From contig NZ_JNCA01000029.1 of NCBI RefSeq assembly GCF_000695795.1, positions 1-64,000 of the forward strand: a DNA stretch of 64,000 nt. The letters run 5' to 3'. The notes beneath the pieces were generated by a model. It was not told the origin of the DNA. It saw only the letters and a program-made list of their open reading frames with translations, and made no database searches. The DNA is from Flavobacterium seoulense (GTDB taxonomy: Bacteria > Bacteroidota > Bacteroidia > Flavobacteriales > Flavobacteriaceae). A program made the translations under genes and the position numbers. Shown in pieces: positions 16,149 to 24,545 of the stretch (within the stretch, counting starts at the first letter, position 1; the number at the start of each line of letters is the position of its first letter).

Positions 16149-17534
16149 TCATAATTTTTCTCCGTTTAGTACTTTTATAAAATAATCGGCAGCGCCTACC
16201 TGACCTCCTTTGAAATTTAATTCTAATCCGTTTACCAATTCGTCTTCCGAAATAGCTTTACAAAGTGGTGCTCCAGGAGCTAACGGTGCTAACATTTCTA
16301 AGGCAAAAATTCCTAATTCGGATGCGGCATAACTAGAAGTATCACCTCCGGCAAATAATATCCGTTGCACTTTTACCGATTGTAAAACTTCTTTGATAAT
16401 CTGTCCTAAAACACGACCGTAAATTTTGCTGCTCTGTTTCTGTACTTCTTTTTCGTTAAGTCCGCTTTGTTTTAAATACTCTTCGGTTTCGGTAATTCTT
16501 GGGTCGTTAGTCCCAATGCTGGTATGCAAAATAGTGTTTTGTCCTTGTTTAAGTTTACCAATAATTGCTTTGGCAACATCAGCAATACTTTGTTCCTGAT
16601 GATCGTGATGCATGACTTTACTTTCTAAAGCGATACCTTCAAAACCATTTTCAAGAGCATATTCTATTTGCCCCGCCGTAACTGGCGAACAGCTTCCGGA
16701 AATAACAAGTAGAGGAGAAGCCAGACCAGGATGTTTGAATTCAAATTGCTTATTAATTATATTTTCGTCTTTCCAGGCTAATCCTAACGCCATTTCGATT
16801 CCGGAAGAACCTACCGAAAAAATAGTTTTTTCTTTCGCTAAATGATGAAAAACTTCACCAATGGTTTTTAAATGTGTTTGGTTCATTCCGTCCAAAAACA
16901 GGATTTCTTTTTCTTCTTTTTCCTGAATTACTTCTAAAACAGCTGCAGTACCAGTCTCAATAGTGTTGAGGTTGATAAGATCAATTGTTTTTGAAGTTTG
17001 CTTTACCAAATGAAATCTCAAATCAGCTTCATCGGCAGGAGTGACAGGATGCTTACTCATTGATGGATGACGGTCAAGACGGTGAATTTCACCATTTCCG
17101 GTGGTTCCCATTCTGGCAAATAAATTTCCAAAAGCACAATACCTGCCTAAATGCGGTGCAGCAGCAGAAATAAACGTTGTTTTTTGATTGAAAACTTCGC
17201 TGCCTATTTCGATTGCTTTACCAATATTTCCAACATGTGGAGCCGAATCAAAAGTCGAGCAAACCTTGTAATGTACCTGCTCCGGATTAAAATCTCTCAA
17301 TGTTTCGAAAGCAGGATACAATTCGCTTTCCATTTCTGTTGGAGACATCGAACGGCTTTTTCCTGCCAAACCTATGGCTTGCACTCCGGGAAAAAGCTCT
17401 AAATCCTTATGAAGCGGTGACCTAAGAAAAAGAACGGTTTTTATACCGGCTAAAGTTAGGAATTCCAAAGCATCCGTGGAGCCTGTGAAATCATCTCCAT
17501 AATATGCCAACAGTAAAGAATGTTCTTTGTTCAT
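16149..17534 (-). CDS. Four-carbon acid sugar kinase family (DUF1537)
   Basis: This 461-residue kinase has the DUF1537 two-domain layout. The N-terminal substrate domain starts with YYGDDFTGSTDALEFL (about 12-27). The C-terminal nucleotide domain carries FAGGDTSSYAASELG and a late APLAPGAPLCKA loop. Family members phosphorylate threonate, erythronate, 3-oxo-tetronates, 2-oxo-tetronates or 3-oxo-isoapionate. The stop codon overlaps the RLP stop-start junction (position 17534 is shared), so the two are translated from one message and probably act in sequence: the kinase makes the phosphorylated keto-acid that the RLP uses. That pairing favours a 3-oxo-isoapionate-like substrate over simple tetronates. 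Confidence 0.9.
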   Translation of the reverse strand: MNKEHSLLLAYYGDDFTGSTDALEFLTLAGIKTVLFLRSPLHKDLELFPGVQAIGLAGKSRSMSPTEMESELYPAFETLRDFNPEQVHYKVCSTFDSAPHVGNIGKAIEIGSEVFNQKTTFISAAAPHLGRYCAFGNLFARMGTTGNGEIHRLDRHPSMSKHPVTPADEADLRFHLVKQTSKTIDLINLNTIETGTAAVLEVIQEKEEKEILFLDGMNQTHLKTIGEVFHHLAKEKTIFSVGSSGIEMALGLAWKDENIINKQFEFKHPGLASPLLVISGSCSPVTAGQIEYALENGFEGIALESKVMHHDHQEQSIADVAKAIIGKLKQGQNTILHTSIGTNDPRITETEEYLKQSGLNEKEVQKQSSKIYGRVLGQIIKEVLQSVKVQRILFAGGDTSSYAASELGIFALEMLAPLAPGAPLCKAISEDELVNGLELNFKGGQVGAADYFIKVLNGEKL

Positions 17535-18775
17535 TATTTTGCGAATTTTTTAACTGATGCTGCAAATTCAGGATATTGTAAAGCCGCTTCCTCAACAGAT
17601 AATCCGTCAACAGCGGCTTTCCAGGCTTGTTGTAAGGCATTTACTCCGGAGGTTGCTCCCATAGGATGTGCTAAAATTCCGCCGCCTGCCATGTACAATA
17701 AATCGGTAGTTTGGGTTCTTCTATACGTTTCAGGTGCTTGTCCGCCCCATTGTCCTGAAGAAACAACCGGTAACGGATTGTTTCCGCATACAAAAGGTTT
17801 CAAGCAGGATTGTATCGATTTAACAACCGAATCGTCTGATTCCCAGAATTTATTTTGGATTCCGTTTACGTGCATTTGGTCAACACCTGCCAATCTCCAA
17901 ATTTTTTGGTAAGCAGGAAATTCAATTCCTAATAAAGGATGACGATTTAACATTCCCCAGCCATTTCGGTGTCCGTGAATCACTAAATCACCCTGATCAC
18001 ATATTTTTTTGGTAGCACTTAATCCCACGCTGTTGATACTAATCATAGCACAAGTTCCCTCGTGCTTTTTGATTAAGTCGTATTTTCGTTGCATTTGGTC
18101 AATTTCGTCGCTGATGTTAAATGCGTACATTACTTTTTTGCCAGTTTTTTGCGCATGCTCATTAATCACTTTCATGATAACGTTTACACGATTATCAAAA
18201 AGAGAGTTGGCAGTCGATCCCATTAATTCATCATCTTTGATAAAATCGATACCGGCATCGATTAATGTTTTTACTAAGGCTGCTGTTTCTTCAGGACTCA
18301 TTCCCACACTAGGTTTGATAATAGTTCCAATCATTGGTCTGTCAGTAACACCGCAAGAGGCTTTTGAGCCTTTGATTCCAAATTGTGGTCCTCGATAATG
18401 ATTTTTAAAAGAATCAGGAACATCAAAATCCATTAGTTTTAAACCTGTAAACTGACTGATTTCGTATAGATTTCCCTGTAAAGTACTAATAAGAACCGGT
18501 AAATTGTAGCCAAAATTCTCAATAGACCAGCTTACCTGAACTCTGGCTCTTTGGTATTTTTTACCGGGAATGCTGTTTCCGGGAATCGAAGGTTCGTCAA
18601 CAATATCCAGTTTTTCAATGTTTTCTACACGGGCAGCAAAACGTTCCTTAAGTTCCGCCGTTTCTCCCGGAACAGATACAAAAGTTCCTGAAGATTGCTC
18701 ACCTGCCAGTACTGCTGCGGCTTGTTCTACCTCATATGGAGTTTCGATGTAATATTCGGCAAAGATTCTTTCCAT
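17534..18775 (-). CDS. RuBisCO-like protein (form IV, RLP)
   Basis: This 413-residue RuBisCO large-subunit homologue keeps essentially all residues for enolisation of a phosphorylated ketose-type substrate. K154 corresponds to RuBisCO K175, and K180 is the carbamylated Lys within DFIKDDE. D182 and E183 are metal ligands, H269 and R270 lie in IHGHR, K309 is in loop 6 (GIQNKFWES), and S340-G341 and the GGGILAHPMG phosphate loop follow. It lacks the GKLEG loop-6 form of true carboxylases and there is no small subunit or phosphoribulokinase, so it is an RLP. Characterised RLPs paired with DUF1537 kinases decarboxylate or cleave 3-oxo-isoapionate 4-phosphate. It is the first gene of the operon. 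Confidence 0.9.
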   Translation of the reverse strand: MERIFAEYYIETPYEVEQAAAVLAGEQSSGTFVSVPGETAELKERFAARVENIEKLDIVDEPSIPGNSIPGKKYQRARVQVSWSIENFGYNLPVLISTLQGNLYEISQFTGLKLMDFDVPDSFKNHYRGPQFGIKGSKASCGVTDRPMIGTIIKPSVGMSPEETAALVKTLIDAGIDFIKDDELMGSTANSLFDNRVNVIMKVINEHAQKTGKKVMYAFNISDEIDQMQRKYDLIKKHEGTCAMISINSVGLSATKKICDQGDLVIHGHRNGWGMLNRHPLLGIEFPAYQKIWRLAGVDQMHVNGIQNKFWESDDSVVKSIQSCLKPFVCGNNPLPVVSSGQWGGQAPETYRRTQTTDLLYMAGGGILAHPMGATSGVNALQQAWKAAVDGLSVEEAALQYPEFAASVKKFAK

Positions 18776-18851
18776 TATTTCTTCTTGATTATAATAACTC
18801 CTATTATAGGATTGGTGTTGAGTGATTTGTTTTCTAAAAATCTGTGTTATG

Positions 18852-18881
18852 TAAAAATAACACTTATAATTACAAATACAA
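18852..18881 (-). promoter_or_regulatory. Candidate promoter of the RLP operon
   Basis: On the minus strand there is TTG, 19 bases, then TATTTTTA. The -33 box is good. The -7 box has A instead of the final G of TAnnTTTG, as expected of a regulated promoter. It lies about 80 bases upstream of the RLP start. Confidence 0.5.
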
Positions 18882-18895
18882 GTTAATTTTGCTTT

Positions 18896-18923
18896 TTTCG
18901 AAAGTAATAAATAGTTTTCGAAA
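18896..18923. promoter_or_regulatory. Paired TTTCGAAA palindromes (candidate operator)
   Basis: Two perfect TTTCGAAA palindromes lie at 18896-18903 and 18916-18923. Their centres are 20 bp apart, about two helical turns, immediately upstream of the candidate RLP-operon promoter. The placement suits an activator bound as a pair of dimers. No regulator gene is adjacent. Confidence 0.45.
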
Positions 18924-18943
18924 ATAATAGTAAATAATGCAAA

Positions 18944-18975
18944 TTAAAAAAGCAACCCGGTTGGGAGTTGTTTTT
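18944..18975 (-). terminator. Terminator downstream of the DinB gene
   Basis: On the minus strand a hairpin built from CAACTCCCAACCGGGTTG (one bulged base) is followed by TTTTTT. The remaining ~210 bases to the DinB stop codon hold no gene I can support. Confidence 0.55.
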
Positions 18976-19193
18976 ATAAAATAAATGATTATTTTGAGTA
19001 GGTTTCGAACGCGAAAGGATTCGCGCACGAGCGTGGATTTTTTAAACGAGCCGCAAAATAAAGAAATGATTTTAGGTTTAGGTAATTCTGCTTTTCAAAT
19101 TTCATACAGTAAGTTCGCAAATAATTCATGTTTCAGAATCATTTGCAAATTTACCGAGAGAAATAAAATTGGATTTTTAGGTAACAAATAAAA

Positions 19194-19646
19194 TTATTTT
19201 CTTTTGTAGAAAATATAATCGGTGTTAATGGGTTCTATACCGTTTTCTTTTAGATTCGTTGCAATTTGTGCCCGATGATAAGTAGCGTGATTGATAATGT
19301 GAAAAATAATATCCTGAACTAAATTAGTAAAAACAGTTCCCGCCGAATTTTTATATTCAATTTTTCGGCTTAATTCGGTGCTGTTTAAAATACTTAAACT
19401 ATTAGTATAATTAGTTTCGTTATAGTTTTTTAAATTTTCGAATAGTCTAATTTCCCAAACGCTAACAGCTGGTTTACGCTCCAGAATGCGTTCGTTCCAT
19501 ATTTCCTGCGCATTGATTAAATGATTCAATAATTGGATTGATTTTTCAGGAATTAGTTGGTTATTCTTTTCGAATAGTTGAATTAATTGCTGATTGAAAT
19601 AATAGGTGTATTCGAATGCGTCTTTAAAAAAAGCGTTGGTTTTCAT
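19194..19646 (-). CDS. DinB-family protein
   Basis: This 150-residue four-helix-bundle protein is of the DinB/YfiT type. It has the pattern HLINAQEIWNERI in the second helix and HIINHATYHRAQIATNLKENG near the C-terminus. The His residues (about H46, H116, H120 region) match the metal-binding triad of the family. Many DinB-fold enzymes use bacillithiol as the thiol cofactor, and this genome carries bshB1 at 38102, so a bacillithiol transferase role is plausible but not proven. It lies 25 bases downstream of the ABC-F gene on the same strand and is probably co-transcribed. Confidence 0.88.
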   Translation of the reverse strand: MKTNAFFKDAFEYTYYFNQQLIQLFEKNNQLIPEKSIQLLNHLINAQEIWNERILERKPAVSVWEIRLFENLKNYNETNYTNSLSILNSTELSRKIEYKNSAGTVFTNLVQDIIFHIINHATYHRAQIATNLKENGIEPINTDYIFYKRK

Positions 19647-19671
19647 TAGGTTAATTTTGGTTGATTAAATA

Positions 19672-21258
19672 CTAAAGTTGTATGCTGTTTTGAATATTTA
19701 TTTGTTCTAAAAAATACTCATCGTGCGAAACAACTATCAATGTGCCTTGATATTCATTGATGGCACGCGTTAAAATTTCGATATTTTGAATATCTAAATT
19801 ATTTGTTGGTTCGTCCAGAATAATAATGTCTGGCGCTTGATTGTTGATGGTCAAACAACAAAGCATAAGCCGCATTCGTTCGCCACCGCTCAGTGTATTA
19901 CACACTTTATCCCAGCTTGCATTTGAAAACAAAAAACGATTTAGTCTCATTTTGATATCATGTTCCTGTAATCCCGAATGATTAAATGTTTGCGCCTGCT
20001 CATACACTTTTAGATTGTTATTGATTAACGAATAATCCTGATCAATATAAATAGATTTACTTTCGGCTTTGTAAATTTTGCCTGATTGTGGTTCTAAATT
20101 ACCTAAAATAAGTTGTATTAAAGTCGTTTTTCCAGAGCCATTGGTGCCTTTTATGGCAATACGTTCGCCACTTGTGATTTTGAAATCTAAATTTTCTTTC
20201 CAGAGATTTTTTTCATTGTAGCTAAAATTTATTTGCTCTGCAGTAAACAAAATCTTGCCTTTATGCAAATTTGAATTATCGAAACCAAATTTCATTTTAT
20301 CAAAATCGTTGACATTTTTGCGCAGTTGCTGTAAATCCTGCGAAATAGCATCTACTTTTTCGGCATGTGCATTTTTTAGTTTCGAAGTACTGTTTTCAGC
20401 ATTGTTACGCAAGGTATTCATCATGATTCTCGAAACACCTGCTTTTTCCTGTTTTCCTTTTCCGCGGGCATCCAGTTTTTGTTGTCTTTCGATTGTTTCG
20501 CGTTCTTTTTCTTTGGCTTTACGCAAGGCTTTTTCTTTGCTCTGAATATCCTGATACAAAGCCGAAGTTTCAATTTGTTTTTGCTCCAGATAAAAATCAT
20601 AATTGCCTCCATAAATTGAAATTCCGTTAGGATTTAATTCACAAACAGTATCTAATTGATTGAGTAATTTTCGGTCGTGACTTACCACAATCAAAGTACT
20701 TTTTGAAGATTGGATAAAATCGTATAATAGATTTCTACTTTGGTTATCCAAATGATTACTGGGTTCGTCCAGCAAAATCAATTCAGGTTGATGAATGGCA
20801 ATTCCGGCGAGGAAAACTTTAGTTTTTTGTCCGCCACTTAAACTTTCCATTTTTTGATTCAAATCTAAATCTGCAAGTTGCCAGTATTCTAAAGCTTCGT
20901 TACAGCGTTCTTCAATAGTCCAGTCGTCATTTAACAGATTGAAGTTGGTTTCAGATGCATTTCCTTTTAAAATTTCGTGTAATGCCTGTAATTTTTCATC
21001 AATTCGCAAAGCTTCGGCAATGGTTAAATGATTGTATTGCCCTATTATTTGCGGAATATAATACGGTTTAGATTCTGTTTTTAATTGCCCTTCAGAAGCT
21101 TGAATTTCCTGGGCAATTATTTTTAATAAAGTCGATTTTCCTACGCCATTATTGCCTATTAAAGCAATTTTATTTTGACGATTTACAGTTAAATTAATGT
21201 TGCTGAACAACAAATCCTTATTAGGATGGATGTAACTAATGTTTTGTAAAATAAGCAT
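19672..21258 (-). CDS. ABC-F family ATPase
   Basis: This 528-residue cytoplasmic protein has two ABC ATPase domains and no membrane segments. The first has Walker A GNNGVGKS at 35-42 and signature LSGGQKTKVFLAG. The second has KGTNGSGKT and LSGGERMRLML. The linker between them is long, basic and coiled-coil-like (KEKALRKAKEKERETIERQQ), as in ABC-F proteins that reach into the ribosomal E-site. Some ABC-F proteins protect ribosomes from antibiotics and others tune translation. The structured leader in front (21259-21361) resembles the attenuators of resistance ABC-Fs, so a drug- or stall-inducible ribosome-protection role is possible. The substrate drug class cannot be read. Confidence 0.92.
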   Translation of the reverse strand: MLILQNISYIHPNKDLLFSNINLTVNRQNKIALIGNNGVGKSTLLKIIAQEIQASEGQLKTESKPYYIPQIIGQYNHLTIAEALRIDEKLQALHEILKGNASETNFNLLNDDWTIEERCNEALEYWQLADLDLNQKMESLSGGQKTKVFLAGIAIHQPELILLDEPSNHLDNQSRNLLYDFIQSSKSTLIVVSHDRKLLNQLDTVCELNPNGISIYGGNYDFYLEQKQIETSALYQDIQSKEKALRKAKEKERETIERQQKLDARGKGKQEKAGVSRIMMNTLRNNAENSTSKLKNAHAEKVDAISQDLQQLRKNVNDFDKMKFGFDNSNLHKGKILFTAEQINFSYNEKNLWKENLDFKITSGERIAIKGTNGSGKTTLIQLILGNLEPQSGKIYKAESKSIYIDQDYSLINNNLKVYEQAQTFNHSGLQEHDIKMRLNRFLFSNASWDKVCNTLSGGERMRLMLCCLTINNQAPDIIILDEPTNNLDIQNIEILTRAINEYQGTLIVVSHDEYFLEQINIQNSIQL

Positions 21259-21334
21259 AATTTCTTTCTTTAAAGAGTAATAGAATTTACAAACCCTGTT
21301 GAGGTTTGTGTCTTTAAATAGCCTGAAAGAAATT
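21259..21334 (-). promoter_or_regulatory. Structured leader of the ABC-F gene
   Basis: Three nested inverted repeats lie directly before the start codon: a 10-bp outer pair (21259-21268 with 21325-21334), an 8-bp middle pair (21269-21276 with 21311-21318) and a 7-bp inner hairpin (21289-21295 with 21303-21309, ACAAACC/GGTTTGT). All pairs are perfect. The outer 3' arm ends at the base before the ATG, so the folded form would hide the ribosome-binding region. This suggests translational or transcriptional attenuation. Confidence 0.65.
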
Positions 21335-21367
21335 AGTTATCACATTTATAGTAGTATTTTAAGACTG

Positions 21368-21375
21368 CAAATATA
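21368..21375 (-). promoter_or_regulatory. -7 element of the ABC-F gene
   Basis: TATATTTG on the minus strand matches the TAnnTTTG consensus and would start transcription near 21361, giving a leader of about 100 bases. No good -33 TTG is at the expected distance. Confidence 0.45.
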
Positions 21376-21433
21376 CAGATTTTTACATTTTTAAAATAAT
21401 TTTCATTTCAAAGAGTAGCTAGTTTCGATTTAA

Positions 21434-21464
21434 TTTGAACCGCTCTTAAAAAAACTTACTTTTG
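21434..21464 (+). promoter_or_regulatory. SulP gene promoter
   Basis: TTTG, 19 bases, then TACTTTTG is a full match to the flavobacterial promoter consensus. It lies about 68 bases before the SulP start codon. Confidence 0.75.
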
Positions 21465-21531
21465 CAATTCTTGAAAAAAGCGTACTAATTGATTTAGTTG
21501 CGATTTAATTCTATAATCTTTTAATAAAAGA

Positions 21532-23064
21532 ATGAAACAGTATTTTAGCTTATTTGATTTTTCGCAAAAAGTAAATTATAAAACCGAAATATTAGCCGGA
21601 TTAACGGTTGCTATGACCATGATTCCAGAATCACTTTCCTTTGCTATTTTGGCTGGATTTCCGCCATTAGTAGGTTTGTATGCTGCTTTTATAATGGGAT
21701 TAGTAACGGCAATTTTTGGCGGACGACCAGGTTTAGTTTCTGGTGGAGCAGGAGCAACGGTAATTGTATTAATCGCCTTAATGAAATCGCATGGTTTGGA
21801 TTATGTTTTTGCGGCAGTAGCATTGGCAGGAGTAATCCAGATTTTAATAGGCGTATTTAAACTCGGAAAATTTATTCGCTTAGTGCCTCAGCCCGTTATG
21901 TTTGGTTTTGTAAACGGTTTGGCAGTAGTCATATTTATGTCGCAATTAGAGCAGTTTAAAACGGTGATTAATGGCGAAAGCGTCTGGTTGTCAGGAAATC
22001 CATTGTATATAATGTTAGGTTTAGTAGCTTTGACTATTGGAATTGTTTTAGGATTTCCAAAGATTTCTAAAGCTATTCCGGCTTCTTTAGTAGCAATTAT
22101 GGTAGTTTTTGGATTGGTTTTAGTTTTTGGAATCGAAACAAAAACAGTGGCTGATATTGCTTCGGTAAGTGGAGGATTTCCTCCTTTTCATATTCCGAAT
22201 ATTCCTTTGAATTTGGAAACTTTCCAACTCATTCTTCCTTACGGATTAATTATGGCTTGTGTAGGTTTGACTGAAGGTTTGCTGACTTTGAATTTAGTTG
22301 ACGAAATTACAGGAACTAAAGGTAACGGAAACAGAGAATGTGTGGCTCAGGGAAGTGCTAATATTTTAAATGGTTTTTTCTTTGGGATGGGTGGCTGCCC
22401 AATGATTGCTCAAACTTTAGTGAATTTATCAGCAGGATCGAGAGCGCGATTATCAGGAATTGTTGCAGCCTTAACGATACTTTGTATTGTCTTATTTGGC
22501 GCTCCTGTAATCGAAAAATTACCAATGGCGGCTTTAACAGGAGTGATGATAATGGTGGCGATAGGAACTTTTGAATGGATTAGTTTTCGAATTATCAATA
22601 AGATGCCAAAACACGATATTTTTGTGGGAATTACAGTAGCTGTTATCACTATTTTGTTGCACAATTTGGCACTTGCGGTATTGATTGGAGTTATTATTTC
22701 GGCATTAGTTTTTGCCTGGGAAAGTGCAAAACGTATTCGTGCTAAAAAATATATTGATGAAAGAGGAGTGAAGCATTATGAAATATTTGGTCCTTTGTTT
22801 TTTGGATCTACAACTGCTTTTGCCGAAAAATTTGATGTTTTGAATGATCCTGTCGAAATAGTGATTGATTTTAAAGAAAGTAAAATTGCCGATATGAGTG
22901 CTATTGATGCCGTAAATAAGATTACCGAGCGTTATGCAAAAGCGGGTAAAAAAGTGTATTTACGTTATTTAAGCGAAGATTGTCAGCAATTGTTGCATAA
23001 TGCCAAAGGAATTATTGAGGTAAATATTATCGAAGATCCTACTTATAAAGTGGTTTCGAATTAA
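21532..23064 (+). CDS. SulP-family inorganic anion transporter
   Basis: This 510-residue protein of the SLC26/SulP family comprises about 12-14 membrane segments (residues ~15-400) followed by a cytoplasmic STAS domain (~415-510, FFGSTTAFAEKF, then DFKESKIADMSAIDAV). The family sulfate-transporter motif near the start is well kept (GLTVAMTMIPESLSFAILAG), as is the middle GFFFGMGGCPMIAQTLVN. SulP proteins carry sulfate, bicarbonate or other oxyanions. No carbonic anhydrase or sulfate-assimilation gene is adjacent to decide which. It has its own consensus promoter and faces the DUF6807 gene tail to tail. Confidence 0.93.
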   Translation: MKQYFSLFDFSQKVNYKTEILAGLTVAMTMIPESLSFAILAGFPPLVGLYAAFIMGLVTAIFGGRPGLVSGGAGATVIVLIALMKSHGLDYVFAAVALAGVIQILIGVFKLGKFIRLVPQPVMFGFVNGLAVVIFMSQLEQFKTVINGESVWLSGNPLYIMLGLVALTIGIVLGFPKISKAIPASLVAIMVVFGLVLVFGIETKTVADIASVSGGFPPFHIPNIPLNLETFQLILPYGLIMACVGLTEGLLTLNLVDEITGTKGNGNRECVAQGSANILNGFFFGMGGCPMIAQTLVNLSAGSRARLSGIVAALTILCIVLFGAPVIEKLPMAALTGVMIMVAIGTFEWISFRIINKMPKHDIFVGITVAVITILLHNLALAVLIGVIISALVFAWESAKRIRAKKYIDERGVKHYEIFGPLFFGSTTAFAEKFDVLNDPVEIVIDFKESKIADMSAIDAVNKITERYAKAGKKVYLRYLSEDCQQLLHNAKGIIEVNIIEDPTYKVVSN

Positions 23065-23097
23065 TTACAATAACAATTCCAATAGCAAAAGTCAATT

Positions 23098-24045
23098 TCA
23101 ATTTTTAGCATAATCTTTATAAATCTCCTTAATTGGAATTTCGTTTGCATCACCATCATGAATAACTAATCGATAGCTCAAAACAAGAGGTTTTTTGTTC
23201 GATAACGGAATAGCTTTTGCACCTGGATAAGGAAAAACCGCATTTTGCATACTTTTTTTAGCCCGTAAAATCCATGGATTAGGAAACCCCGGGTTTTTAG
23301 GATTGCATAATATTGTCATTCCTGTTTTTTGTTCTTTATTAATTAAAGATCCCGAAATATCCATCCATTCGCTGGCGGGAATAGGTAGATTTGTTGGTGT
23401 AATTTTTCCGTTTGAACTTGTAAATAATACATCATCGCTGAGTTTTATTCGTGGAGAAAATCCGCCGTAACCTTTTTCATCTTCTGATCCGCCAATTTTC
23501 ATGTTGGGTTCCAGTGCTAATAATGCAATTTCGATATCAATGCAACGGTATTTTTGTTGTTTTGGATGTACTTTGATTGTAGTTGTTTCTTTTACAAAAG
23601 CTTTTTCGATTCCTCTTTTATCTTTCCACAAAGGAGATTTCCAAAGTACCTTTGCCTGAATGGCTTTGCTATTATCTTTTTGCTTTTTCTCTTTTACAGA
23701 AGTAACTTCCCATTTAAAATTTTCAATTTCCCAGGCGTCTCCAATTCTTTTATCATCAATATACAATTGATGCCAGGACCAGAATATTCCCCGATGATGC
23801 AAATGATCAGCGGGGAAATCTTCGGTTAAAACAGCTCCATCTAAAGTATATAACGGATGAATATAATTAGAACGGCTATATTTTCCATTGATTGATTTTG
23901 GGGCAATTTGGTACGATAAAATACTGTCTTTGCCTTCGGTAAAATAAGTTTTGTCAGCTTCAATTTTGATATTGATTTGACCAAAACTCATTTGGCTAAA
24001 AAAACAAATAACAGCTATTGCATTAAGACGTTTTCTGGAAATCAT
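23098..24045 (-). CDS. DUF6807 secreted protein
   Basis: This 315-residue protein has an N-terminal signal peptide (cleavage probably after SFGQ, residue ~22). The body matches DUF6807 ('PmoA-like') proteins, with YIHPLYTLDG, PADHLHHRGIFWSWHQLYI and a late GYGGFSPRIKL. These occur mostly in carbohydrate-utilisation loci of Bacteroidota and Planctomycetota, and their biochemical activity is not established. Its ATG overlaps the stop of the AHSA1 gene (ATGA), so it is translated with the ArsR/AHSA1 pair. That is an unusual companion and may be simply a transcriptional hitch-hiker. Confidence 0.82.
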   Translation of the reverse strand: MISRKRLNAIAVICFFSQMSFGQINIKIEADKTYFTEGKDSILSYQIAPKSINGKYSRSNYIHPLYTLDGAVLTEDFPADHLHHRGIFWSWHQLYIDDKRIGDAWEIENFKWEVTSVKEKKQKDNSKAIQAKVLWKSPLWKDKRGIEKAFVKETTTIKVHPKQQKYRCIDIEIALLALEPNMKIGGSEDEKGYGGFSPRIKLSDDVLFTSSNGKITPTNLPIPASEWMDISGSLINKEQKTGMTILCNPKNPGFPNPWILRAKKSMQNAVFPYPGAKAIPLSNKKPLVLSYRLVIHDGDANEIPIKEIYKDYAKN

Positions 24046-24545
24046 TTTGTCATTTCGTTTAAATAATCGTCTAAATTGCCTAGTGCCATTGTGAATCCTT
24101 CCTGGAATCCCATAGCGATAATTTGCTCTAAATCTTCTAGTTTTTCGTATTCAGCAACGATATTTACTGTGGTTGTATTTTCGTTTTCAGTAAATGTATT
24201 GTTCCAAACCGTACGAGGAAAATCAGTATTAATTGTTCCGTTTTCATCGCAAAAAGCATCCAGTCCTGAAAAGCTTTTTAAAACATCAATTTTTTTATAA
24301 TCGTTTCTACACCAGTGTGTTTCGTCTTCCGGACTTACCATGCCGTAAAACCAGGTACCACCTTCTCTAAAATCCATTGATTTTGTTTCGGTCTTATACG
24401 GTTTTGGTGCCCACCATAAATCTAATATTTCAGCTCTGGTCCAGGCATCCCAGACTAAGTTAAGTGGAGCAGCAAATTCTCTTTTTACATTTACAGTGTT
24501 GTTTTCTTTATTGACAGTAAAGTCAAATTGCAGATTTGTTTTCAT
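24042..24545 (-). CDS. SRPBCC/AHSA1-family protein
   Basis: This 167-residue START-like protein of the AHSA1 group carries VKREFAAPLNLVWDAWTRAEILDLWWAPKP near the N-terminus and DFREGGTWFYGMVSPEDE in the middle, closing with the long C-terminal helix (GFQEGFTMALGNLDDYL). Stand-alone bacterial AHSA1 proteins form hydrophobic ligand cavities and are usually paired with an ArsR regulator, as here. The start overlaps the regulator's 3' end by 23 bases, so the two are translationally coupled. The ligand is unknown. Confidence 0.9.
   Translation of the reverse strand: MKTNLQFDFTVNKENNTVNVKREFAAPLNLVWDAWTRAEILDLWWAPKPYKTETKSMDFREGGTWFYGMVSPEDETHWCRNDYKKIDVLKSFSGLDAFCDENGTINTDFPRTVWNNTFTENENTTTVNIVAEYEKLEDLEQIIAMGFQEGFTMALGNLDDYLNEMTK

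Noticed and set aside
17534..18775. Genuine carbon-fixing RuBisCO
   Set aside because: Loop 6 is NGIQNKFWE in place of the carboxylase form, there is no small subunit or phosphoribulokinase, and the neighbours are acid-sugar genes; it is an RLP.
18985..19191. 68-codon plus-strand reading frame
   Set aside because: No recognisable domain, odd composition ('ttcgaacgcgaaagg'), no clear start signal and located in a repeat-like spacer after a terminator; treated as non-coding.
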